Part shown: positions 42,376-48,705 of the stretch, one piece after another
Numbering within the stretch: position 1 is the stretch's first letter
How the letters are laid out: every line of letters begins with the position of its first letter
NCBI GenBank assembly: GCA_050258735.1
Contig: JBLMZJ010000042.1
Location: 1-48,705, forward strand
Direction: 5' to 3'
Source of the DNA: Syntrophomonas_A sp050258735
Lineage (GTDB): Bacteria; Bacillota; Syntrophomonadia; Syntrophomonadales; Syntrophomonadaceae
Length of the DNA: 48,705 nucleotides
Made by a program: the position numbers and the translations under genes
The notes under the pieces: model-generated
Databases searched by the model: none
What the model saw: the letters and a program-made list of their open reading frames with translations, nothing else
What the model was told of the DNA's origin: nothing

Positions 42376-42613
42376 ATGCTCCTCCTTATGCTCTCTTTCC
42401 TAATTATGATATCAATCATTATTGAAACTCGTCTTAATAAATTATTAAAATTCTTTAAAGTTTGGCTGCGTCTTTCAGACAAGCGTGGTCGTTAAGCAAA
42501 TCTTTCAGTCCTGTTAATGAAAACTTAAACACTTCTTAGTCGGAAGTTTCATTTTGCCCCATATACTGAATCCAGGACATCTGCTTCAGATAATACAGAA
42601 AGGGGGATGCAGT

Positions 42614-42766
42614 ATGGGATTACTCTCCAGGGTAGCAACTGCAGTGAGCTTTCTTCTCCAGATGCTGGGAATCTTGATCTTAGGGCTTATCTTCATCATC
42701 GCTCCCGGGGTGGCTATGAGCCTGGGTGTAGGGATATTCAGGTTTAAAACAGCACTGGCCGGATAA
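42614..42766 (+). CDS. Small 50-aa membrane protein
   Basis: 50 aa, mostly one or two hydrophobic stretches (FLLQMLGILILGLIFIIAPG). AAAGGGGG lies upstream of the ATG. It is divergent from the histidine kinase and followed by another small membrane protein, so it might be a target of that two-component system. No family recognised. Confidence 0.65.
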   Translation: MGLLSRVATAVSFLLQMLGILILGLIFIIAPGVAMSLGVGIFRFKTALAG

Positions 42767-42824
42767 GCACTTTTTGCCGGGCAGTTGAACATAGATCATT
42801 ATTATGAAACAGAGGGGTGGAAAC

Positions 42825-43160
42825 ATGAAAAATAAAGGAAAGATAAACCTGGTGCTGGACCTAGTGATGTTCCTGGGTATGCTGGGACTGTTCTTTGTAA
42901 AAGGAGAATTTCACGAGACCCTGGCTTATACGCTGGGCGGGCTGCTGATCCTGCATATCGTATTGCATTGGCAGCAAATAAAGGTCATGTATCGCCAGCT
43001 TCTGCCGGAAACCAGTCATCAGGTACTGGGCGGCGCAGTTGTCGTGGCTTTGATCGCGGCGATCCTCACCATGCCTATTTACCTGCCCGCAACCGGCGAA
43101 GGAAACCGCGGAGCATTCGGTCCTCCCCCGGGTCAATACCAACACTTCGACCGGGATTAA
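42825..43160 (+). CDS. Small membrane protein, DUF4405-like
   Basis: 111 aa with three membrane segments (about 7-25, 36-50, 67-86). His30, His44 and His48 (ILHIVLHW) resemble the haem or quinone ligands of small cytochrome-b-like DUF4405 proteins. The C-terminus is Gly/Pro-rich and outside. ATG 42825 has GAGGGGTGG 4 nt upstream. It lies 58 nt after the 50-aa gene in the same direction. Function unknown. Confidence 0.7.
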   Translation: MKNKGKINLVLDLVMFLGMLGLFFVKGEFHETLAYTLGGLLILHIVLHWQQIKVMYRQLLPETSHQVLGGAVVVALIAAILTMPIYLPATGEGNRGAFGPPPGQYQHFDRD

Positions 43161-43221
43161 AGCGCTGAGAGGCATTGGGGATGATACCAGGGCGATGACG
43201 GGAATGAAGAACCATGCGTGA

Positions 43222-43273
43222 GAAAAGCCCGTGATTGAGACGTACTGACGTACGTTGACTGAGCGGGCTTTTC
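43222..43273 (+). terminator. Strong terminator of the small membrane protein operon
   Basis: GAAAAGCCCG (43222-43231) pairs with CGGGCTTTTC (43264-43273). The 32-nt loop holds a second self-complementary element around ACGTACTGACGTACGT. Confidence 0.75.
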
Positions 43274-43324
43274 GCAACAACGCAGTAATTCGCTTCCGTC
43301 ATCGGTCTGGCCAGAAAACACAAA

Positions 43325-43346
43325 TAAACCGAGTTAACTCGGTTTA
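43325..43346 (-). terminator. Terminator of pnp
   Basis: A perfect 22-bp palindrome (TAAACCGAGTTAACTCGGTTTA) lies 28 nt after the pnp stop, with T-rich sequence after it on the minus strand. Confidence 0.6.
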
Positions 43347-43373
43347 CTTGGTATTTTCAGTGAACTGCCTGAT

Positions 43374-45485
43374 TTATTGAGCTGGCTTATTAGCTCTGAG
43401 TACAGCCTTGCGGGACAGATTTACCCGGCCCTGGCGATCTATCTCGGTTACCTTCACCGTGATCTTGTCGCCGATATTGACCACATCAGTCACCTTGTCA
43501 ACGCGTTCTTCCGCCAGCTGCGAAATATGGACCATACCTTCCTTGCCGGAAGAACCTAGAACGCCGGGGATTATCTCCACGAATGCCCCAAAATCCATAA
43601 TGCGTTTTACTGTACCGTCATATACCTTGCCCACTTCCACCTCAGCAACTATGGCTTCGACTAGAGCCTTGGCCTTCATGGCAGCTCCCTGGTCGGTGGC
43701 CATTATGAACAGGCTGCCATCATCCTCAATGTCGATCTTGGCACCGGTCTCGTCCACGATCTTATGGATGACCTTACCGCCGGGGCCGATGACCTCACGG
43801 ATCTTGTCGGGATGGATCTGCATCCTGATCAGGCGCGGAGCATAAGGCGACATCTCGGTATTAGGCTGGCTGATGGCTTCATTCATCTTGCCCATAATGA
43901 ACATACGGCCTTCTCGAGCCTGCTTGAGAGCAGCGGTAACGATCTCCCGGGTAACGCCGGTGATCTTGATATCCATCTGCAGTGCAGTAACACCCTTTTC
44001 TGTACCGGCCAGTTTGAAGTCCATATCCCCCAAAGCGTCTTCGATACCTTGAATATCGCTTAAGATAGCGAATTTGTCCTCGGCGGTGACCAGGCCCATG
44101 GCTATTCCTGCTACCGGAGCCTTGATCGGTACACCGGCATGCATCAGCGACATGGAACTGCCGCAAACACTGCCCATGGAACTGGATCCGTTGGATTCCA
44201 ATACCTCGGATACCACACGGATGGTATAAGGGAATTCATCTTCAGATGGTAATACGGCCAGGAGAGCTCTCTCCGCCAGGGCGCCATGTCCGATCTCTCT
44301 GCGTCCCGGTCCGCGCATCGGTTTGATCTCACCGGTGCTGTAGGGCGGGAAGTTGTACTGATGGATGTAACGTTTGTGATCGGCGCGGCCCAGTCCGTCC
44401 AGGAACTGTTCTTCGCTGGCTGCACCCAGAGTGGTGACCGAAAGTACCTGGGTCTGACCACGAGTAAATAGCCCGGTACCATGGGTACGTGGCAGGAAGC
44501 CCACTTCGCAGCTGATCTGCCGGATCTCGGTGAGCTGGCGACCGTCTACACGGTCCCCATCCTCCAGGATCATGCGGCGAACGGTTTCTTTCATCATCTT
44601 GTCGACCAAACCATCAATAGCCTTCGCATCATCAGGATAAATCTCAGCGAAATGGGCCATGATGTCTTCCTTGGCCTGATCCATCTGGGTCTCGCGGGAT
44701 TTCTTGTCGGGATTGCGTACTGCCTGTTCCAGAATAGGCATTGAGAATTCGCGCACTGCTGCCTCAATGGCTTCGTCCATGACCTTGGCCGTGACCTCCA
44801 CCTTGGGCTTGCCCAGTTCGGCGATTATGGGTTCCTGGAAGGCGACAAGTTTTTTGATCTCTTCGTGAGCGAAGAAGACAGCTTCCAACATCATCTGTTC
44901 GGGGACCTCATTGGCATGACCTTCAACCATCATGATGGCTTCCTTGGTACCAGCCACCACCATATGCAGATCACTCTTCTCTTCCTCTTCAATGGTGGGA
45001 TTGATGATAAGTTGTCCATCGACCAGGCCTACAATAACGGCAGCGATGGGTCCGGCAAAGGGAATGTCTGACACTCCCAGAGCCAATGATGCGCCGATAC
45101 AAGCAGTAACATCGGGGGGATTATCCTTATCCACCGACATTATGGTCGCTACTACGTGGATATCATTGCGGAAGCCCTTGGGGAACAATGGTCTGATCGG
45201 GCGGTCGATCTGTCTGGCAGACAGTGTGGCCAGTTCAGTGGCCCGGCCTTCGCGTTTGATAAAGCCGCCCGGTATCTTACCGATGGCATATTGTTTTTCT
45301 TCATAGTCGACGGTCAATGGGAAGAAATCGATCCCTTCACGGGGTCCCTTGGAAGCAACCGCCGTGACCAGAACTACAGTATCACCATATCTTACTATGG
45401 CAGCTCCATTAGCCTGTTTAGCCACCTGCCCGATTTCCACAACCAATGGACGTCCGGCAATTTCGGTTTCATACTTGTGTAGTAT
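43374..45485 (-). CDS. pnp: Polyribonucleotide nucleotidyltransferase, apparent AUA start
   Basis: 703 aa if translation begins at ATA 45485. Two RNase PH domains, a helical linker, a KH domain (IGPGGKVIHKIVDETGAKID) and an S1 domain (VGKVYDGTVKRIMDFGAFVE) are all present. It degrades RNA 3' to 5' with phosphate. The only usual start near is TTG 45446 (LVVEIGQ), which would delete the first 13 residues LHKYETEIAGRP that align with the family's first strand and has no ribosome site. GGAGGAGG lies 5 nt before the ATA. This suggests an AUA initiation codon or a base error. Confidence 0.93.
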   Translation of the reverse strand: MLHKYETEIAGRPLVVEIGQVAKQANGAAIVRYGDTVVLVTAVASKGPREGIDFFPLTVDYEEKQYAIGKIPGGFIKREGRATELATLSARQIDRPIRPLFPKGFRNDIHVVATIMSVDKDNPPDVTACIGASLALGVSDIPFAGPIAAVIVGLVDGQLIINPTIEEEEKSDLHMVVAGTKEAIMMVEGHANEVPEQMMLEAVFFAHEEIKKLVAFQEPIIAELGKPKVEVTAKVMDEAIEAAVREFSMPILEQAVRNPDKKSRETQMDQAKEDIMAHFAEIYPDDAKAIDGLVDKMMKETVRRMILEDGDRVDGRQLTEIRQISCEVGFLPRTHGTGLFTRGQTQVLSVTTLGAASEEQFLDGLGRADHKRYIHQYNFPPYSTGEIKPMRGPGRREIGHGALAERALLAVLPSEDEFPYTIRVVSEVLESNGSSSMGSVCGSSMSLMHAGVPIKAPVAGIAMGLVTAEDKFAILSDIQGIEDALGDMDFKLAGTEKGVTALQMDIKITGVTREIVTAALKQAREGRMFIMGKMNEAISQPNTEMSPYAPRLIRMQIHPDKIREVIGPGGKVIHKIVDETGAKIDIEDDGSLFIMATDQGAAMKAKALVEAIVAEVEVGKVYDGTVKRIMDFGAFVEIIPGVLGSSGKEGMVHISQLAEERVDKVTDVVNIGDKITVKVTEIDRQGRVNLSRKAVLRANKPAQ

Positions 45486-45546
45486 GCCAACCTCCTCCTT
45501 TCGTTTGTTTTTATTAGCAGCCCCAGATCGGGAAGTGCCCGACCCG

Positions 45547-45611
45547 AGAAACCGTTATCAGGTTTCTTAATCTGTTCACGATAAAAGGAAAGAGCGGCTT
45601 TTCCGCTCTTT
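45547..45611 (-). promoter_or_regulatory. rpsO-pnp intergenic hairpins
   Basis: On the minus strand AAAGAGCGG/CCGCTCTTT (45611-45589) followed by TCCTTTT is a partial terminator overlapping the rpsO stop. A second hairpin (GAAACC/GGTTTC near 45547-45566) follows. In other bacteria this gap carries read-through control and PNPase autoregulation. Confidence 0.55.
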
Positions 45612-45879
45612 ACCTGCGCAGACCCAACCGGGTCACTATACTGCGATAGCGATCAAAATCATTATTCTTGAGATAATCCAAGAGCGATCTCCTGGCGCCA
45701 ACCATTTTCAGCAGCCCTCTGCGGGAATGGTGATCCTTCTTATTGATCTTCAGATGCTCGTTGAGATAATTGATTCTCTCCGTAAGTATAGCTATCTGTA
45801 CCTCAGGAGAACCAGTGTCGTTTTCATGGATCTGAAAAGATTTGATGATCTCCTGTTTTCTTTCTGGACTCAATGCCAA
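45610..45879 (-). CDS. rpsO: 30S ribosomal protein S15
   Basis: 89 aa, the usual length. MALSPERKQEIIKSFQIHEN starts the protein, and HHSRRGLLKMVGARRSLLDY is the conserved RNA-binding part. It binds 16S rRNA early in 30S assembly. The start is TTG 45879, 6 nt after AAGGAGGTG; a longer frame to 45918 would place that site inside the gene. Confidence 0.97.
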   Translation of the reverse strand: MALSPERKQEIIKSFQIHENDTGSPEVQIAILTERINYLNEHLKINKKDHHSRRGLLKMVGARRSLLDYLKNNDFDRYRSIVTRLGLRR

Positions 45880-46199
45880 GTGTTTCACCTCCTTACTTAC
45901 ATAATCGCCATGAACCAAGAATAGCGCCGGTGAAATGCGCTGACCCTAGCTCAAGGTTAAGCTCAAGCCGACGAAAAGAGCCTTGACCTTTACTCTTGCC
46001 GTCACCCTAGCCATGTTACCAGCTATATCTTCACGCCGCCGGAGATAACGTGCCGCTCTTACGCGCCCCGCCAGCTTCCACTGGTCTTTGCCAGGTCTTT
46101 TGTTCTTAAGTCTTGCCAGCCCGGTACCTCTTATACCTTAAAACAGGACATGGCCACAGTAAATTTTAGCACAAGGCTAAATGAATGTAAACTTTCCGG
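45880..46199 (-). other. Leader region of rpsO
   Basis: About 320 nt without a gene. On the minus strand TCAAGG...CCTTGA (45986-45951) can form a stem with inner GAGC/GCTC pairs, and GCTAGGGT occurs twice. S15 often regulates its own mRNA through such leaders; no known S15 leader class was recognised here. Confidence 0.35.
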
Positions 46200-47123
46200 C
46201 TAATCTTCCTCGATTATACTCTGGCGGTCGCGGGCAATTTGGGCCATCAGTTCTTCCACCCCGGAGAACTTCTTTTCATCCCGGATCTTGTGTCGGAAGA
46301 AGAGCCGCACCTGCTTACCATAGAGATCACCTGCGAAATCAATAAGATGGGCCTCCACGCAGATAGGATAATCGGCATGAAAGGTCGGCTTGTTGCCGAT
46401 ATTGACAGCTGCCTTATATATCTTAGCTTCTACTTCTGCCCGCGCCGAATAGACGCCCCGGTTCGGTATACTGAGGTCGGCCGGTACAGCCAGGTTAGCA
46501 GTAGGAAAACCAATGGTGGACCCGCGCTTCTCGCCCTGGACCACCAGTCCTTCGATCATTGGGTAATAACCCAGCAATTTGACGGCAACCTCGATCTGGC
46601 CTTTTTCCAAGTAACTGCGGATAAGACTGCTGGATACCACTTCTCCATCCACCTCTACCGGCGGGATGATCCTCACCCCAAAACCATACTCATGGCCAAG
46701 TTCCTCCAGTATCTGGGGAGTCCCGGCACCTTTATGGCCAAAGGTATAATTAAAACCGACATAGACCTGGCGTACCCCCAGTTTGTTTACCAGTATGTTC
46801 TCTACAAACTCACGGGGAGAAGTCCGGGCCATATCCATGGTGAAAGAATTATAGATCAGAATATCCAGACCCGATTCACGGAGCAGCTCGGCCTTTCTAT
46901 CCGCTGTAACCAATAGATTAGGAGCCCGATCAGGGGCGAGCACCCGTGACGGATGCGGTTCAAAAATAAAAGCTGCCGCCCGGCCGCCCTCGTTGCGGGA
47001 CTGTGCCACCAGTTCACGAATAAGCTGTTGATGCCCTAGATGGACGCCGTCAAAGTTGCCCAGGGCAAGATATAGTGAACGACCGTCTGCTGTATAGTTG
47101 TCTACCTCTCTTATTACCAGCAT
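46200..47123 (-). CDS. ribF: Bifunctional riboflavin kinase/FAD synthetase
   Basis: 307 aa. The N-terminal adenylyltransferase has GNFDGVHLGHQ (22-32) and SSSLIRSYL; the C-terminal flavokinase has GSTIGFPTANL (201-211) and NIGNKPTF. It makes FMN and FAD. GAGGAG lies 8 nt before the ATG. Order truB-ribF-rpsO-pnp as in Bacillus. Confidence 0.96.
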   Translation of the reverse strand: MLVIREVDNYTADGRSLYLALGNFDGVHLGHQQLIRELVAQSRNEGGRAAAFIFEPHPSRVLAPDRAPNLLVTADRKAELLRESGLDILIYNSFTMDMARTSPREFVENILVNKLGVRQVYVGFNYTFGHKGAGTPQILEELGHEYGFGVRIIPPVEVDGEVVSSSLIRSYLEKGQIEVAVKLLGYYPMIEGLVVQGEKRGSTIGFPTANLAVPADLSIPNRGVYSARAEVEAKIYKAAVNIGNKPTFHADYPICVEAHLIDFAGDLYGKQVRLFFRHKIRDEKKFSGVEELMAQIARDRQSIIEED

Positions 47124-47139
47124 TACTATGACTCCTCGT

Positions 47140-48054
47140 CTATGTATTGGACTCTGCAGAACTCCCGGCCAGCACCCGAACCGGTTTTAATACGGATTCC
47201 TGTCCATCACCGATCATGTTGCCGATACCTATCAGGAGTTTTTGGGGAGAATATATTCGCACAGGTCCATCGACCGGGGTCCCTGACCAAGGTATAGACC
47301 CGCCGTGTGTTATCATTCTTACCTCTGCCGGACCAGCCAGATAGGCTGCTGGCAGATGGGACAGGGGGCAATCCAGGGGCAGCAGGTCTTCAGGACCGAG
47401 TCCGCGGACCATTATGTCCTCCAACTGGCAGGCCGCTTCCAGGGAAAACCTCCCGGAACGGGTACGTACCAGTTCCGACATATAGGCTCCGGTCCCCAGA
47501 TGGGTCCCGATATCATGACACAAGGTCCTTACATAGGTTCCCCTGGAACATTCCACCCGGATCCTGGCACGTTGCACCCCGTCAAAATGCTTGAGATCCA
47601 AAAGTTCCAACCCCATGATCTCAACCCGCCGGGGAGTTCTTTCCACCTCCAGGCCTTGCCTGGCTAGCTGATAAAGCCGCTGGCCCTGATGATGTACTGC
47701 CGAAAACATCGGAGGGATCTGTTCTATGATACCGGTAAAAACCGTCAGAGCTTGCAGTACTTCTTCTTCCGAGACCATTTGCTCGTTAAAATGTCGAATG
47801 GTCCCCCAGGCATCCTGAGTATCGGATATACTCCCCAGGATCATGGTAGCCAGATAAGACTTGGTTTCTTCTTCCAGAAAACTGAGCAGCCGGGTGGCAT
47901 CACCCGCTGCCAGCGGCAGGACCCCGCTTGCCATGGGATCCAGGGTCCCCAGATGTCCGATTTTAGTTTTACGCGGGAGTACCTTCCTTATCTTGCGAAT
48001 AACATCAAATGATGTGATCCCCGCTGGTTTATTAATATTTATGAAACCATGCAA
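47140..48054 (-). CDS. truB: tRNA pseudouridine-55 synthase
   Basis: 304 aa. Catalytic Asp39 in HLGTLDPMASGVL, then RGTYVRTLCHDIG and the C-terminal PUA-like part. It makes pseudouridine 55 in the T loop of tRNA. The start is TTG 48054, overlapping the end of nrnA by none but lying right after its stop. Confidence 0.95.
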   Translation of the reverse strand: MHGFININKPAGITSFDVIRKIRKVLPRKTKIGHLGTLDPMASGVLPLAAGDATRLLSFLEEETKSYLATMILGSISDTQDAWGTIRHFNEQMVSEEEVLQALTVFTGIIEQIPPMFSAVHHQGQRLYQLARQGLEVERTPRRVEIMGLELLDLKHFDGVQRARIRVECSRGTYVRTLCHDIGTHLGTGAYMSELVRTRSGRFSLEAACQLEDIMVRGLGPEDLLPLDCPLSHLPAAYLAGPAEVRMITHGGSIPWSGTPVDGPVRIYSPQKLLIGIGNMIGDGQESVLKPVRVLAGSSAESNT

Positions 48055-48705
48055 TCAGGCCATCACGTCCTTAACCACTTCGAGCACACGCCCGATTACT
48101 TCGGAAAGACTTCCATTCTGGCGGGCGCCCGCAGCCTGCAGATGTCCGCCGCCGCCAAACTGACTGGCCAGGCTGGCCACATCCACCTTTCCTTTAGAGC
48201 GAAAACCAACCTTCACTGTCCCGGGTCTAATCTCCCGGAACAGCATACCCACTTCTACCCCGTCGATCATGCGAGTGTAGTTTATCAGGGTCTCCGGATA
48301 CAATTCCAGAGCTCCAGCCTCTGCCACTTCCTCATAGGAGAGACTGATCCATGCCATGGTGCCGTCCGAACTGATTTCCAGATTATCCAGGGCCCGGGCC
48401 ATCAAGGCCACCTCTGCCCTGGGCTTGGACTCAAAGAGATTGATCCGGGAATGATCTATATTGACTCCGGAATCTATCAAATCAGCCGCTATGCGTAGGC
48501 TTTTGGCAGTGGTATTGCCATTCAGAAAATTACCGGTATCCATCACAATACCGGCAAACAGCGCCTGGGCTATGTCAGGTGTTACCGGCACCTGCAATGC
48601 CACCAGCAGTTCGTATATGATTTCAGCAGTAGCCGCTGCATCCACGTCGACATAGTTATAGTTGCCAAACTGGGGATTGCCCCGGTGATGATCCAGGTTA
48701 AACGT
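48055..48705 (-). CDS. nrnA: DHH-family phosphoesterase NrnA (3'-terminal part)
   Basis: 216 aa of the C-terminal part; the gene runs off the right end. The DHH motif NLDHHRGNPQFGNYNYVDVD is at the very edge. The DHHA1 domain has VKVGFRSKGKVDVASLASQF and GGGGHLQAAGA. NrnA degrades short RNA (nanoRNA) and pAp. It is the normal upstream neighbour of truB. Confidence 0.95.
   Translation of the reverse strand, partial: TFNLDHHRGNPQFGNYNYVDVDAAATAEIIYELLVALQVPVTPDIAQALFAGIVMDTGNFLNGNTTAKSLRIAADLIDSGVNIDHSRINLFESKPRAEVALMARALDNLEISSDGTMAWISLSYEEVAEAGALELYPETLINYTRMIDGVEVGMLFREIRPGTVKVGFRSKGKVDVASLASQFGGGGHLQAAGARQNGSLSEVIGRVLEVVKDVMA

Noticed and set aside
43222..43273. Attachment site or origin
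   Set aside because: The self-complementary stretch is explained as a terminator of the small membrane protein genes; no integrase or replication gene is near.
46140..47123. FMN riboswitch near ribF
   Set aside because: No conserved RFN blocks were seen on either side of ribF, which lies in a housekeeping operon.

Overview
The window looks like the chromosome of a Gram-positive, endospore-forming, anaerobic Clostridia-type bacterium, most like the syntrophic fatty-acid oxidisers of the Syntrophomonas group. The signs are an alpha/beta-type small acid-soluble spore protein, YmxH/YlmC and YlxY sporulation-type genes, the Firmicute order nrnA-truB-ribF-rpsO-pnp, strong AAGGAGG ribosome binding sites with many TTG/GTG starts, and acyl-CoA/ETF metabolism. 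The lineage is an inference from gene content; no marker was searched.

Layout. 1-470: two strong hairpins and a scrap of reading frame, possibly the end of an IS200/IS605-type element. 481-1593: an XRE-type DNA-binding protein carrying two SbsA/Big_5-like Ig domains. 1830-7366 (minus): a tight six-gene operon transcribed histidine phosphatase > ACAD10/11-type acyl-CoA dehydrogenase > TetR regulator > ACAD10/11-type aminoglycoside-phosphotransferase-fold kinase > 3-hydroxyacyl-CoA dehydrogenase > SDR. It is divergent from etfBA (7681-9431), with one palindrome between two back-to-back promoters. The gene set matches the parts known for 4-hydroxyacyl-CoA (4-hydroxyacid, levulinate-type) breakdown by phosphorylation and phosphate elimination. 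This is the most interesting system in the window.

9484-11819 (minus): an arsenic operon arsR-arsM-acr3 with an operator set inside a promoter that predicts a leaderless arsR mRNA, and a second operator before arsM. 11867-20382: mixed single genes (secreted poly-gamma-glutamate hydrolase, a DedA-PAP2 fusion with lost catalytic residues, a DUF6143-like protein, an aminotransferase, small proteins, an aldehyde dehydrogenase, a metallo-beta-lactamase-fold hydrolase). 20623-23683: a sigma-54 activator with PAS domain followed by a CoA-transferase that has a candidate -24/-12 promoter. 23707-32117: FAD/Rieske oxidoreductase, TMEM64-type membrane protein, alpha/beta hydrolase, YlaI-like zinc-ribbon protein, Cys-cluster protein, lipoprotein, MBL protein, CorA, DUF47 protein and a radical SAM protein. 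32268-34689: SASP, MgtC-like protein, guaB and a small HTH protein.

34748-48705 (nearly all minus): the housekeeping/sporulation block nrnA-truB-ribF-rpsO-pnp-...-ylxY-...-M16 peptidase-dut-ymxH. Compared with the Bacillus order, extra envelope genes sit inside it: a two-component system, vanW and a dacA-like D,D-carboxypeptidase, with two small membrane proteins divergent from the kinase. pnp seems to start at AUA. Two kinds of intergenic repeats are present: CACAGAT-type inverted modules at 30289-30494 and 35571-35793, and a tandem pair of covarying hairpin units at 35797-35903. No tRNA, rRNA or CRISPR array was seen.
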